A stretch of DNA of 64,000 bases, from assembly GCA_911728435.2 (NCBI GenBank), contig OU452203.1:16823651-16887650 (forward strand). Direction: 5' to 3'. The stretch comes from Apoderus coryli. Taxonomy: Eukaryota > Arthropoda > Insecta > Coleoptera > Attelabidae. Positions within the stretch are counted from its first letter, which is position 1. Every line of letters starts with the position of its first letter. Shown here one piece after another: positions 36,085 to 48,452 of the stretch. The position numbers and the translations under genes were made by a program. Under the pieces are notes generated by a model. The model was not told the DNA's origin and did no database searches. It worked only from the letters and a program-made list of their open reading frames with translations.

Positions 36085-37505
36085 ACTAAATTTAACGTAA
36101 ATAAGAACACGGGAAAATCAGGTCTAAAATGAATACAAAAACAGAAATGCAAATTAACGAAAGTTAAGAAAAAAATATTAGTGGACTGTGAATAATTATT
36201 ATGAAAAAATCCAGGAATCATTTAACCATACAGCAAAACTGACCCATGTGCAGCATTGGCCTTGGAAACCCCACTGTTTTGACTGTTCATTTTGAAATTA
36301 GGAACCTTTGCATAACTGTTATTTTGGAAAATAAATAATGATGACTAACGAGAAATTATTTTGAACACTCATACGTTTGGGAACAGGTAAATCAAATCTT
36401 GTTAAACACCAATACCTAGTAACAATTGTCTAAAAATAACACTTTTGCCGAAAATCATACCTACACAACATATTCATTCTTCATAAAAACATGAAAAACT
36501 ATAATTCAACACGTAAGTGTTGTAAGTACACCTGCTAATTTAACAGTGAACCTGACTGTTTCAACTATTTTTATTATCCTTTTAAAAATAATTAAAATTC
36601 TATTCTTATACCGCAAAAAGAACTTTATTGTTTTCACGGTTTCAAGGTGAGCCAAAAATGTCTCCCATTAGTTTAGAGCTAATAGAACTTCTAAAAAAAA
36701 ATTTTGTTCGTAGACGCTTACCCAGATTTGTATAAATTATGTTATCATTTACACAATTTTTGTAAATGTATCATCCAAAATATTGGTTCTCGAGGATTCA
36801 AAAATGAGTTTTGTAAGCCAAATAACTCACTGTTTTTACTGGTATACTTCATCTTAGTCAAAGCAAAATTTATATGTTTAAACAAAACAAACAAAAAACC
36901 AGTCTTTGTTTTCAAATATACCTACAGTGAATTTTTCAAATTCCATGAAAAAGGGCTAAAATACAATATTAAATATGTTTCGAAACTCTTCGTATCAACA
37001 TCAGTAAACATTGAATAAATAAATAAAACATAAAAAAATGCAAAAATTTACGTTACAAAAAAGGAAAAAAAACTCGTAGGTAATAGATTTCCATTATCAA
37101 GAACTTAATTAATAAGTAAAATAAATATATATTTGTCAAAAAATTAATAGGTACCTACAATAATTTGTAGATAAGATTACTACAAACCAACAAATAATGA
37201 TAAGAATAATGAATATAGAGACAAAGCAAAACAATTACATATATTATACATATTATAGTCAAACAAAGCAAAACTATGAAAAAGTAGTGCATTCTTAAGT
37301 GAAGTAAGTAAGTAATTTCAATATTAGAACAAAATTCAAATATCCAGCAGCTGCGTAGATTGTCGCACGGGGACTGCCTTGGTGAAAAAACGTTATTATT
37401 TAAAAAAAATAAAATAAAATTCAGAATGATCTATAAAAAAAAATAAATTTATCTAATATGATTTATAATTTAATATAACTAAAAACATATTTTCCTGATT
37501 GTTGA
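36085..37505. other. AT-rich stretch, no gene seen
   Basis: The 104-codon frame at 36704-37018 has no motif and a composition dominated by F, K, N and Y, as expected of chance frames here. A copy of the gaaaaagtag...cttaagtg repeat lies at 37277-37303. Confidence 0.5.
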
Positions 37506-37510
37506 TTTTG

Positions 37511-37545
37511 CCACTGATGATGGGACTGGTCTAATTCCGTACAGG
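37511..37545 (+). ncRNA. Degenerate hammerhead-like motif
   Basis: CTGATGA, an extra T, GGgactggtctaattCC, then GTACAG where GAAACAG would be expected. It shares gccactgatgatgggactgg with 38855-38874, so both are copies of one ancestral sequence. Confidence 0.4.
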
Positions 37546-37549
37546 ACAT

Positions 37550-38490
37550 TGTCGCCTTAGGAAACATATGGCATGACAAGGTCAGGCCAGAACTTGACAC
37601 CTCTAATTTTAATCTTACTTATTTGAAAGGAAACAATGACAATAATCTGTTCTCTTGCAAAAGTCCATCCGTGACCAGCATGCTAGTGTCAATTTTTGAA
37701 GACTCTATATTATAATGAGATTTTTGAGCAACAAAAACTTTTGATTTATAAGTTTATAAATAAAAATGAAAATGCAACATGAACTTACTTTTAAACATAT
37801 TTGGTTCAACTTTGTAGGCCACATTGCACAAATGGAAATGTCCTAAAATTTAAGAAATTCGAAACTTATAATTAAAAATGGCACTTCTAATAAATTTTCC
37901 ACATTTCCGAACTTCTATAATTTGCAGAATAATTAATAATATCCAAACTTAGCTATAATAGCTTTTTAACGCCAAATAATTAACTACTCTGTCGTTAATT
38001 AGTGGTACGTAATTGAAAATTATGAAGAATTTCGCATAAATTCAGTAGCGTACCTATCCAAATTGTGTGTCGATTTCTGATTAAAGCCATACATCTGTAA
38101 TCGAAATCATTAATTCGGTACATACCTTGGATTTTAAGAATTGTTAAATTTATTTCATATTTTATTGTTTTCTATATGACAATGTAATTCTTGCTTCTAA
38201 AACTTTATGCAAAAATTGTTGTTAACCTTTTTTACGTTACGTACACCAATGGAATTCCTATTTACCTACTTAAAATATTAACTTAAACTAGAAACAGGAA
38301 AAATAGACAAACAATTGTTTGTTGTTGTTGTTTAACAAACATTGGTTCTTTAATAAAACATAATTTCTTATTAGAACTTTACTCATTAGCAAAGGAAAAG
38401 TTTGCTAGTTTCTTTATTCCGTGTTATTACAAAACAGTAGCGTATTTATAAAACAAAAGAAATGGGAATAGCAAAATTTTCATCAAATAT
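37550..38490. other. AT-rich stretch, no gene seen
   Basis: Nothing recognisable apart from the flanking repeat fragments. Confidence 0.5.
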
Positions 38491-38492
38491 AT

Positions 38493-38700
38493 ACAGGGTG
38501 TTAGTAAATAAGTGGGACAAACTTCATGGGGTAATTCTGCATGAAAAAATAATGACAGTTTGCTATATAAACATATGTCCGCAAATGCTTCGTTTTCGGA
38601 GATACGGGGTGTTAAAGTTTTTCTTTAAAACTGAAGATTTATTGATTTTTGATTGAATTTTGTCTATTCGTCAAAAAAAAACCTATTTTCCGGACTTGTT
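38493..38700. mobile_element. Short element with an acagggtg end plus a 46-bp repeat block
   Basis: acagggtgttagtaaataag starts at 38493 and a related acggggtgttaaag follows at about 38603. The block from gaattttgtctattcgtc (38654) to cggacttgtta is shared with 31535-31580. Confidence 0.5.
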
Positions 38701-38854
38701 ACGTAAATTACTATTTCCATAAAATGGTAAGTTGAACGTTAAATTTGCATATTAATAAACGAACTAAAAACTGGGGTGTGTCTTCCAAACTTCAATGGAA
38801 TTTTTGACCGGAATTTTATGTGTCTTAGAGTTAAGTTCATTCGATTTTTGACTT

Positions 38855-38957
38855 GCCACTGATGATGGGACTGGTCTAGTCTAAATTCTATTAAATTTAT
38901 TTTGTGGAGATCTGACTTTCATTTAAACAGACAACTCCACTTAAGAATGGACTACTT
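38855..38957 (+). repeat. Degenerate hammerhead-like motif plus dispersed repeat
   Basis: CTGATGA (38859-38865) is followed by tGG, a GACT/AGTC helix and TAAA in place of GAAA. Seventy bases later comes the inverted copy of the gaaaaagtagtcc...cttaagtggag repeat (38931-38957) seen at 28087 and 37277. The two features probably belong to one element family. Confidence 0.42.
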
Positions 38958-38959
38958 TT

Positions 38960-39350
38960 TCCAATTATTATCATTTTTGTTTAATAGAATAATTAAAATA
39001 AGTAATTTAACAAATAGCATACGGCAAAGATAAAACCGACTATTCAAATCAGTAAAAGGAACAAAAAGAAGAAAACAATAAAGGAAGGGACTGGATGCCT
39101 ATGCCGATATAATAAAAGCAAAATATAAAAGGCAAAGTATAAAGTGGTTCTAATAATTATCTACTTATATCGTTAAATAAGGTAGAGGATGCATAAGACT
39201 TGTTTTTTCAACTACTACTCATAACAACCAACTTAAAAGCTTCTATACAACACAAGTAGTTAGACGAGAGGTGCATTGTACTTAAACTTCTCCTCTTAGT
39301 AGTTGACAATGTTGTCAGATGAACAGATACCGGAAGGTAGCTTATTACGG
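38960..39350. other. AT-rich stretch, no gene seen
   Basis: Nothing recognisable. Confidence 0.5.
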
Positions 39351-39362
39351 CATTGTGCTGAC

Positions 39363-40058
39363 TAGGGATAGACAGAAATTAAAAAATCGATATGTATATA
39401 TCGATGTCATTATATATCGGACCCAATATATCGATATATACCATAATATGTCGAAATATCTATGAAAGTGGAAAACGAAAACCCAGACACGACAGAATCA
39501 GAATCAAATTGTCATTTATTGCTCCAGAGCAATAAACAGTTTTATACAAAGAATAAAAAAATCAAAGCCCATAGCAGCAATTTACGCTGCCCATAGCTAT
39601 AAAACAAAACATTCATTTGCCGTTTGCACTAACAATTTTAGGCGGTACTTAAAATCAAACAGTAGTTTATGAGGGTATAGAGTTTATTAATTGTAATATT
39701 TGTAGGTGTTTTTGTTATCTCGAATTTATTTTTTAATTTAATAGTACTAATTGATAGCAGTTTGTTATTTTCGTTTTAACTTAGCCTTAGGATATTTCAC
39801 GTAGAACGCCTATTATAGCCTACAGCATATAAATGACATTAAAATTGACATTATTGACAATCAGCTGCCAGATGCCTTTTAATTAAAAATAACTCTTTGA
39901 CAATGGATTAAATATTTTATCAATGCTTAGACAAGGAACTTTCTTGGTGGTCTAAGCAATAATAATAATTACAACTAAAACAAGGAAATTCCTAGTCTAA
40001 GAATAGGAATATTTGGCAGATCGATTATTACATATATCGATATATCGTTCTATCCCTA
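39363..40058. mobile_element. hAT-type miniature element with intact 8-bp target duplication
   Basis: Terminal repeats tagggatagacagaaa and, inverted, tagggatagaacgatat share the first ten bases. Both ends carry clustered cgatat motifs just inside, as hAT subterminal repeats do. The flanks gtgctgac at 39355-39362 and 40059-40066 are identical 8-bp duplications, the hAT hallmark. The 696-bp interior encodes no transposase. Within it, a segment from about 39490 (tgtcatttattgctccag) to 39600 may be a nested LINE tail. Confidence 0.88.
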
Positions 40059-40069
40059 GTGCTGACCAT

Positions 40070-41600
40070 GCCGATGTGGTAGTAGTTTTGAGATATTTGG
40101 TTTTTTATGCACGACTTTCAGATGGTTATTCCAAATCTTTGATTTATTTTTAAAGTTTTGTTTATTTTTGATTTTGTTTTAATTTTGTGAAAAATGAGAA
40201 CGAAAAAAACAATGAAAATCCAGAAGAATGAAAAGAAGACCAAACCGTTTAAGTATAAGTTCAGTTAAGAAATTATGAATGCCGTTAATTTTTTTACTTG
40301 GGAAATTTTGGGATTTTTGACACAATTTCATTAATAAACTCTAAAGTTCTAGCCTTAGCAAAGGAAAATTTGTCTCACCATCTTGATAAATTAAAGTGTT
40401 AAAAAGCATTTAATTTTCTGATTACTTATGAACAAAGGAAATGCGCCAAATGGCAAAAAACCTGTTCCGCCTCACGTCACTAAAATAACATTTAATTTAA
40501 ATTTATAATACATATTTCGCTGTGTATATGAATTTCTTATACTTACTAAAACACTATCACAACATTAATTTTCTTTTTCTGCGGAAATGGTCCAGAAAAT
40601 TCGTGGTTTCCCTATTCCATTCTTTTATTAAAATAATAGGGTAATATTTTTTATTACATGAACTGATTTGATTTGAAATTGTAGTTTTCATAAATTTAGT
40701 CGCATGAGAATTCAGACATTGTGATATTGTTGTATTCAATTTGCTAGTACTTTTTCTCAGTACTCCCCATGAAGAGTGCATTAATTTCCTCTATTTGGTA
40801 TTTGGTGTATCTTTCTTGCTACGATAACGCATAATCTTTCCAAAACTATATATGGAGGGAGTTAAATCCAGAATTATGTCCACAGCTGATGCAGGGGTGG
40901 TGGAAAATGCACCAGGAAATGTTAGATTGTCCCTGCAAAGCAGATATATTTTTTACCTTACGCTGTAATGTTTTTCATACACCAAGCCATTCCTACCGCT
41001 GTAAGTTTTTATTGAATATGGATAACAATCGCATTCCCCATTGGTCGTGATATAAACCCTAACCTAACATAGGATAGGATATTTCAATTCCGTCTTATAT
41101 GGGATGATCTCCGCATCAAGGGATAATGGAATTAAATCGTTCTGCTGCTTTTTTCGTTTGAAAGGAAATTTATATATCTGCTCGGATATCCAGATATATC
41201 CTTCCTCTGAGGGGTTACGTGAATTCCGTAAGAAGCAATTCTATCAGATCTCAATCTAGATAGTACGATGAGTCCAGTAGGTATGACTTTATGCTCAACA
41301 CAGTCTCTCTCTAATTTTGCAAATGATCTTAGTAATTTTTTTAACAGTAAAGAAGTTTTATTGAATCTAGAACTGTACAGTGTGGTCATTGTATCTTGAT
41401 ATCATTTTGATTTGATGTGACTTTTTTATTTTCAAAGACAGAATGACGAATCAAAAAACATATTCTATGGCATCTTGCTAAGTTTTTTATTAGTAAATAG
41501 ACGAGCACAAAAGTGGGTTATTTTTTGAAGGAACACATAATTACATAAAATGCCATAATTTCATCACTAAGGGCTATGGACTGATAAACGATATTGTAGC
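40070..41600. other. No gene recognised
   Basis: The 85-codon minus frame 41132-41389 is unusually rich in R, S and I for this window. It lies beside the hammerhead at 41615 and could be a remnant of the same element, but no family motif is visible. The short plus-strand frame at 40194-40268 is Lys-rich and unsupported. Confidence 0.35.
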
Positions 41601-41614
41601 TGGGCAACGACTAT

Positions 41615-41662
41615 GGTACTCTGACGAGCTCATAATAAGAGCGAAACGAATTCGTCAGTATC
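41615..41662 (+). ncRNA. Hammerhead ribozyme, type I, complete
   Basis: Stem I strand GGTACT (41615-41620), core CTGACGA (41621-41627), stem II GCTC-ATAATAA-GAGC (perfect), GAAA (41643-41646), stem III as the palindrome ACGAATTCGT (41646-41655), cleavage base C41656 and stem I strand AGTATC (41657-41662). Stem I forms six consecutive pairs including one G-U. Every invariant position of the hammerhead core is present and the site is GTC, the most favoured triplet. Such motifs with a very short or palindromic stem III are known from Penelope-like elements, where two copies may act as a dimer. Predicted cleavage is between 41656 and 41657. No intact reverse transcriptase lies nearby. Confidence 0.85.
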
Positions 41663-41720
41663 TGTCGCCTCATGCCTCGGTCTGGTTCTGCTAAATTAAA
41701 CAAAATCCCTTGTGTAGGTC

Positions 41721-41757
41721 ATTTTGTCCGCTATGCCACGAAATTATTTTTCATTTA
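41721..41757 (-). repeat. Dispersed 37-bp repeat, copy 2
   Basis: Inverted match to 20382-20419 (ccgctatgccacgaaatta). Its position just downstream of the hammerhead suggests it is part of the same element. Confidence 0.6.
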
Positions 41758-41759
41758 TA

Positions 41760-44430
41760 TTTACGGACACAAATTCAAAACTACTGATCGAATATATATA
41801 GGTATCATTAAAATCAGCAAAAAACATGCTATTTAACGAACTATCAATAAACAGGATATGTATTCCGTAAAAAAATGCAATAGTGCTCGTATCTTTTCCA
41901 AAATGACAGTCTTTTGTTTTTTTTACTAACAAAAATCTTAATAAGATACTTTACAATATGTTTTTTGGTTTGTGATTCTATCTTTAAAAATAAAAAAGTT
42001 ACAAAATGATATCATAAAATTAATAGTTTTATTAAGATTATATCAAAAAGTATACAATCTCAAAAGGCAAAGTCTATTGGCTTTTCCTGTGCTGAATAAA
42101 AAAAAAACCGCTACTCAACGTCAACAATTATCAGACTAATTAGAGTTATTTCTAATCTACCCAAAACCCCTTTTATTTTTGATAGATATTAGTCAAAATT
42201 GATGAATTGGAGCATATTTGGTATTCCATATTGAGATAACTGCCATTAATGGGATATTTTGATGAAAATATTCATATAAAATACATTTTCTAATTTATTT
42301 TGTATTTCACGCCTAATATCATTTTAATTTATGCTAAAAGGCAAACACACGAGCCGTTGAACACAGGAAACGAGTCCCATTCATTCTATGTATAAACTCT
42401 ATAAGCGAGGTGACATTTTTCTTTATTTATTTAAATTTATTTCCATACGTTTTCATTTCGATATATTATTCAATTTCTGTCTATTATTTAAAAATGGTGT
42501 ACCTGAAGAATACTAACTGGTTTTTAAATGAGACATTGTTTCAACCTGGATATTTATTTAATTGAAAACTAAAGAAGAGATTGGAAATGTATTTAAATTA
42601 TTATAGTCGACCTGGTTTTTTTTTATCAAAACTATAAAATGCATCGTATTAGACCATTTCCAATTGTGCGCTGAAAATGTGTGATTTACATTTATTTACA
42701 CAAATTTTGGCCAAATCTATCGCAGTTTTTAAATTTCATTTCATTCATGGTTAATTGGTACCTATGGAGTATTTAATTGCTACTTTTACATTTAGTCACA
42801 TTGATTATTGTCAAATTTGGTGGTGTACGACCGACATCTTTGAATTTTAGTTTTTTTTTTGTATTGATAATGATGTAAATTTAATTGTGGTTAAATATAT
42901 ATAGCTAACACTAAATTCTGCCATTGCAAAACGCAACGCCATACAACGAATTTCTACAAAAAAATCAAAACAGAAGTCTAATGAAAATAAATATACAACG
43001 TACCACAAGTCCACATGAGGCAGCTTCCACCAATCAGATTTGAAATTTCCCTGAGCTGGGAACAGTACACTTGCTCTTGCTACAACGCGACAACACGTAT
43101 GGGAATAAATGTCAGGATTGCACGGGATCAAATTGATCATCAATATAATACGCCATGTATTAAAGGTATTTTTCAATCAGGCAGAGTAGAATGATCAAAT
43201 TTAGATATGTCTGTGAGAAGAAGAGTAGTTAATTTGGGTGTGCCCGTATTGAGGAACTACCACTTCCTAGATTACATACGATGTTCAATTTAAACACTAT
43301 CAAAAATTAAGGGTTTCAATTATCGATAATAAATAGGCCTCGCCTAGGACATTTATAGCCTAACAATTTCTGATTAACTCAAAGTTTTAATTTGTTAAAA
43401 CTTCCAGAAAACCAATTTATCTTACGTAAATAAAATCAATTTTAAGGCATATATATGGGTATACAACAATCCTTTAACTAAAAGCTGTATCTCGTAAATT
43501 ACAAACAAAATCTAAATACAATCTGACGTCCATGTAACTTGAACTACCTCAAAAACTTTGTATTGCTGCATGACAAAGTTTCTAATTGTGGTGTATACAC
43601 ATGACAATCTAAGTACATGAGTTTATTTATTGTTGTCATTATTGTAAGATGTAAATTTAATAGGTGCACAATGTTATAACGCCATACTTGTTGTATATTG
43701 AGTGTCCCAACGATTTTGATTTTGGTTAGACAATCAAAGTTAGACCTGTATCGTCATGTTTTGCAAAAGATTTTTCAATATGCATTGGAAATCCATCTAA
43801 CTAAATAAAATAAAGATTTTTATAGTTTTAAGAATGTTTACAATAAGATTATGAATTTAATCATAGCCATAGTCCGTTCATAAAGCCTCACTAACACAAA
43901 TTTTAGTCATGTTATTTCTTAAATTCTATTAAATAATTCTTCCTCATTAAATATGTACCCCATTCAATATTAAATAGTAAACAGTATTCAAATATTTAGC
44001 TGTAGGTGTTGATTTTGTGCCCGTTTTCATGTTATCTGTGTGCCCCCAAAACTTTAGCGAATTTCCCCTCTAGTATCACAGTTTCCACCCACTCGTTAAC
44101 CAAAGTTTCCTTTTGTGTCTTAACGAGATGTATTTGGTATTGGGGAGTTCGGGGGGTATTTAGATACACAAGAGTAGGTATTCGATATTAGAATGATGAA
44201 CAAGATTAAGGTATACCTCTTCGCGTTAATAAAATGCTTAAATAAATGCTTACACTTATAATAGATAAAACATTGTATTTGCCTCTTAGAAATTTGCATG
44301 TGAGTGAAGTGAATCTTAATGCGCCGTGACTTTCTCTATTCATTTCTTAAAAATCTGCAAAACTCTTAGTTGTGTAGATGTATTGTTATATTATGATGGA
44401 TATGATGACGCCGAGGAGACAAAAATGAAA
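41760..44430. other. AT-rich stretch, no gene seen
   Basis: The 109-codon minus frame 42847-43176 has a hydrophobic, Cys-containing composition but no motif. A GC-richer patch at 44010-44160 was not identified. Confidence 0.45.
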
Positions 44431-44436
44431 AAGTTG

Positions 44437-44499
44437 TTTGGTTTGGGATTTTAAAACAACTTAATAATATACAAAGTTGTTTTAAAATCCCAAACCAAA
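44437..44499. ncRNA. Perfect 26-bp hairpin (possible small-RNA precursor or MITE core)
   Basis: The 26-nt arm tttggtttgggattttaaaa-caactt (44437-44462) is followed after 11 nt by its exact reverse complement (44474-44499). Aaaaag and cttttt extend the stem after a 3-nt bulge. The size of about 70 nt is in the range of microRNA precursors, but a fully paired stem is also what a fold-back repeat gives. Confidence 0.5.
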
Positions 44500-44504
44500 C
44501 TTTT

Positions 44505-46380
44505 TCTGGAATTATGCATCCAATAAATTGTCCAAATACCTAATGATGTCAAAACCAAGTTTTTTACATGATTTACTTTGCCTCATCTGCTGATATCGAA
44601 TTATTAGTTCGATATGTTCACAAAGTTCCAACAGAACTTCCTCCAAAAACTTGTAACTATCCCACTTAATGCTCTAACGGTTGGTATATCGCACTCTACG
44701 GATTATCAAAAATACAATAAATTAATGTTACTTGCCAGCAAATTTGATAGAATGTCTTCGCTCCAAAGATGGTTGTTTTCCAAGACCTGTCGTGAAAGTA
44801 ACTTCTTTCATTCATATAAAACAGAACTTTAAAATTTTAATTAAAATACTTTTAGCTGATAATCGGCTGAACTTGGACTATTTTGAAATGAGATAGATAC
44901 ATAAGTTGTTCAAGTCGTCGGTGAAGCAAAAAACTTGAATCAACGATATCCTTTATTAATTACGAAAGCTAAATCATTACGAATTAGCTTTAAAAAAACA
45001 ATTAATAAATAATATTTTTGAGTGTCCTTCTTTCTTTGCGTACCTATCAATAATTACATTGGGTAATGTTTGTTGTTGAATCAAATTGTGAGATGTGTGC
45101 TTTTTTTAGCAGTTTTCAGGTCATATATTAGTGGGTATGAATCATGATTTATAGTATAAATTATGACTTACAACTAGACTAAAGCTAATAAATTAAATAA
45201 ATACTATAAACCATTCGCATACATCATTTCGCATGGTTTCGCTTGATTTCATCTGGAAAATCTGAGTATGTTAAATGGGGATTTAAAAATAGGCAATTTG
45301 AAAACAAAATTTAAGTACTTTTACCTACATAGTTTTTTAAACAGTAGAAATTTGGCAACCACGTAGTAAATTTAGTGCCTGTCTGACTACGTAATTCTAT
45401 ATGCTACGTTTATCATCCACATTGTTTTGTGGTATATTTGGAATATATATTAAAAAATATAATTAAATGATTTTCATTTATCGTCTTCTTCTGTAAGCTC
45501 TTTTATGACACTTTGGCACAGCTTCGTTGGCCACGATATATTGTATTTTGAAGGGTTTAAAATGCTATATGCTGTTGACCGAGCAACACATGTTGTGTCA
45601 TCAATTTGGCGTTTGCATAACTACATTTTCTTTATATTTAATTGCAGATTAATTCCTCCTTTTACCGTTTCAAAACTGCCAACTCGGAAGCTTATTTTTT
45701 AGAAGCCTAAACAAAGCTCTGTCAGGATTCGTCTTTATGGATATTTATTAAAATACATGTCTTCAGTGTTCGCAACATTTCTGCGAGATCATTTTAAAAC
45801 TCATAATGTAAAAAGAACTCCATGGGAACAAGTGTACGAGCGATGAAAATGTGAAGGAATCGGTATGATGGTATAACAAAGTTAATAAAGCGATTATGCT
45901 CAACATTAAGACTAAAGAGTAATCGACGTATAGATCCTAGACAGGGATAGTTGTTATAGGACACCAGTCAAAAGTGAGACATGCTGGCGCCATCAGTCCG
46001 AAAAGTTTTTACCCCATCCTCGTATGGATGTATGTATTGTAGATTTATAGTAAATTGTATATTCCTTGCACGACTGTACAAGAAAAATTGCATTACCTGA
46101 TTCGCATGCAGCGACAATAATTATTCCCTTCGGGGCGATAAAGTTATTTTTCTTAAAAACAGATTAATAAAAGGGTCATTGTAAGCAACCTGAAATTACG
46201 TACAAAACTGTTATGTGACCTGAAACTACAAAAAATGGTACTTTTAACAACGTTATTAGAAGTAGTAAAGTAAAAGTCAACCATCAGGGAAGTATTAATT
46301 TATGTTACGTTAAATCACTATAGTATGATCTAATAGTAAAAATAGGCATAAGTGAATTTTCTTAAATGCAACACCCTGAA
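44505..46380. other. AT-rich stretch, no gene seen
   Basis: Frames at 44614-44832 and 45505-45702 carry no recognisable motif. Confidence 0.45.
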
Positions 46381-46384
46381 TATT

Positions 46385-46705
46385 ATCAAATATTCGCAAA
46401 TGAATAAAAAAAAGTTTAATCGCATCCAAAATAACTTTGTTAATTATGGATCTAAACCGAAGATAGATCGAAAGTTACCAAAACCAGTAACCAGCGATGA
46501 AGACAAGATTCTGAATGGCTTATTTTCTTTCACTTTATAGTGCTGCATACCATTTGGGGTTATCATATTATGGTGTGCAAAAAATTTTGAATGATCATCA
46601 TAATATGCCTCCTTTTAAATTAACAAAAGTTCAGCATTTGAAACCCGAGGATATGACTTTTCTAAGACCTGCTTTTGGCAAAAAAATTAACAAAAAAAAA
46701 TGATT
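46385..46705 (+). pseudogene. mariner-superfamily transposase N-terminal remnant
   Basis: In order the frames give FNRIQNNFVNYGSKPKIDRK, PKPVTSDEDKIL, HLGLSYYGVQKILNDHH and FKLTKVQHLKPED. This matches the DNA-binding half of the long-spacing insect mariner relatives: a first helix-turn-helix, a basic linker and a second helix-turn-helix ending in KLTKVQ.L. A frame change at about 46515 and loss of the catalytic half make it a pseudogene. An inverted element-end motif, aacaccctgaata, lies just upstream at 46369. Confidence 0.68.
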
Positions 46706-46709
46706 ATTA

Positions 46710-48215
46710 AAAAGTACTTCAAATCGAATGGGAACTCCAAAAATATAATAATATATAGAATGTTCCATTTAAAATCAGAAACTTGATATCAACTTCCGGT
46801 AACGTAGCTGGTTTGGTGGCGTCAAAACGGTTCTAGAATGTCAATATTTTGTAATTATTTAAGAAAAATGTTTATATGAAAAAGGTTATCGTGATTTAAA
46901 ATCGCATCAGCAAAGTGCGATGTTGCTTTCAGATAAAAAGTCAACTAAATCAAATATTTTCCTATACGAAAGAAGCCACAAATTCTCCAGCAAATAATAA
47001 AACATGTTTGTTTTCTGTTTAAACAATGTTTGTTTCCAATACATATACAATGAAGTTGTACTTGTATATTTTACTTGTAGTTTACAAACCCGTGATTTTT
47101 GTCGTCGAATCTAAGCCAAACACAGCAATTTCCCTACGGTTATTACCTTTTTCAGAATGAAATCCCTGAACACGTTCTATAGGTATATTATTATAGCAGC
47201 AAAATGTTGTGCACCCATTACGGATCGTATTTCATTCTGACTAGGAGCAAAAGCAAAATGTCATAAACGGAGACGAACCGATTTCTGTGATTGCTTGAGT
47301 TTTTTTTATTTTTTGTTTGGTTCTATACATTTCTAGAATTTTATTTTTCCTTGATCTAAAAATATGTCTATACTTCCATGTTGATTGTTCCCACTTGCCA
47401 CCCGTCTCCACTCTATCATTAACAAAAAATCGGTAACCAACTGTTTACAGAGTCAGCGCAATAAGAGATCCTGGTCGGAATAATTTCTTATTGAACTGAA
47501 TGAAAACTATAAAACGCATGAGTGCTTGAGGAATTGATAGTAGTTTATTACAGGTCCCTTGTGTCCATTGCCCTGTTTCAAAGATTTGGTAAGTGAATGT
47601 GCTGCAATGTAGTCATCTTCTTGCAAGATCTTCCTCACAAAGTTTTTTGCTTTCACAGTTGAAGATGCTGCTGTAAAGAACACGTCTTTCTTCTTCCTGA
47701 AACCGATAATCTTCATATCAGTGGAAACAATTTGTTACGCTTTCACAAAAGACCAGGAGCTTCCGGCAACTTTTCTCAATCAAAAGTTGAATAGTTGGCA
47801 ACAAAAACTTATGAGTAATTCTTAAAATTCCGGAACATACAACAAAGGAAACACCATGCAGTAATAAATAAATAATTTTCAGTCAGTAAATAGCACCGTT
47901 TGTAAACTAAGATCTAGCGGCAACCTGACTATTTTTAGCATTAGCTAATACAAATTATCTACATTGAGTTTCTATGTATATGAATGAATACAATTTATAG
48001 GTGAATATATAGATATCATTTTGAAGATTTAGGAGAGGCTCAACCAAACTAGGCTAGGGAGTCGGCAGGTGTCACAAGGAATAGTACACTGCAACGTGGT
48101 CTGTGTCTTTGATGCCTTCGAACTGAAGGTCGATACAGCAGCAGAACCACAATACAGCATAACGTTTGTGAGTTGGTGGGGATATTCTTATAGAAATCGC
48201 GTTTATGCTCTATGA
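46710..48215. other. No gene recognised
   Basis: The 69-codon minus frame 47507-47716 has balanced composition (AKNFVRKILQEDDYIAAHSL) and is the likeliest real coding fragment in this gap, but I do not recognise its family. The block 48050-48200 is less AT-rich and also unidentified. Confidence 0.35.
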
Positions 48216-48220
48216 CCAGT

Positions 48221-48292
48221 GCTTCGGTACCTTAATGGTAAAAGCAAATGCCTGGAAAGCGTGAGACGTGGGTTCGATTCCCACCTGAAGCG
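48221..48292 (+). tRNA. tRNA-like gene, anticodon GGA, with oligo-T terminator
   Basis: A full cloverleaf can be drawn: acceptor gcttcgg/ctgaagc (seven pairs, one G-U), D-arm cctt/aaag with one mismatch, anticodon stem with loop ctggaaa (anticodon GGA), and a perfect T-arm gtggg-ttcgatt-cccac. Box B ggttcgattcc is consensus. A run of eight T at 48297-48304 ends the unit, as RNA polymerase III genes do. GGA would read a Ser codon, but the long variable arm of tRNA-Ser is missing and the outline resembles tRNA-Gly. It may therefore be a diverged tRNA pseudogene or SINE head. Confidence 0.55.
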
Positions 48293-48452
48293 AATGTTTT
48301 TTTTCCAACTTACCGACGTTCGTTTTCTTCATTAGCTTCTATATAAAGCGTGTTTTCTTATAGAAGTATAGAATTTTGAAATGGAATAAAACAAAGATGA
48401 TTATTTTAAATTTACCTGAAATTTTCTTTACTTAAAAGATAATATTTTGTCA

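Noticed and set aside
36704..37018. 104-codon plus-strand frame as a gene
   Set aside because: Composition is that of AT-rich chance sequence and no domain is visible.
42847..43176. 109-codon minus-strand frame as a gene
   Set aside because: No motif, no splice context and low-complexity ends.
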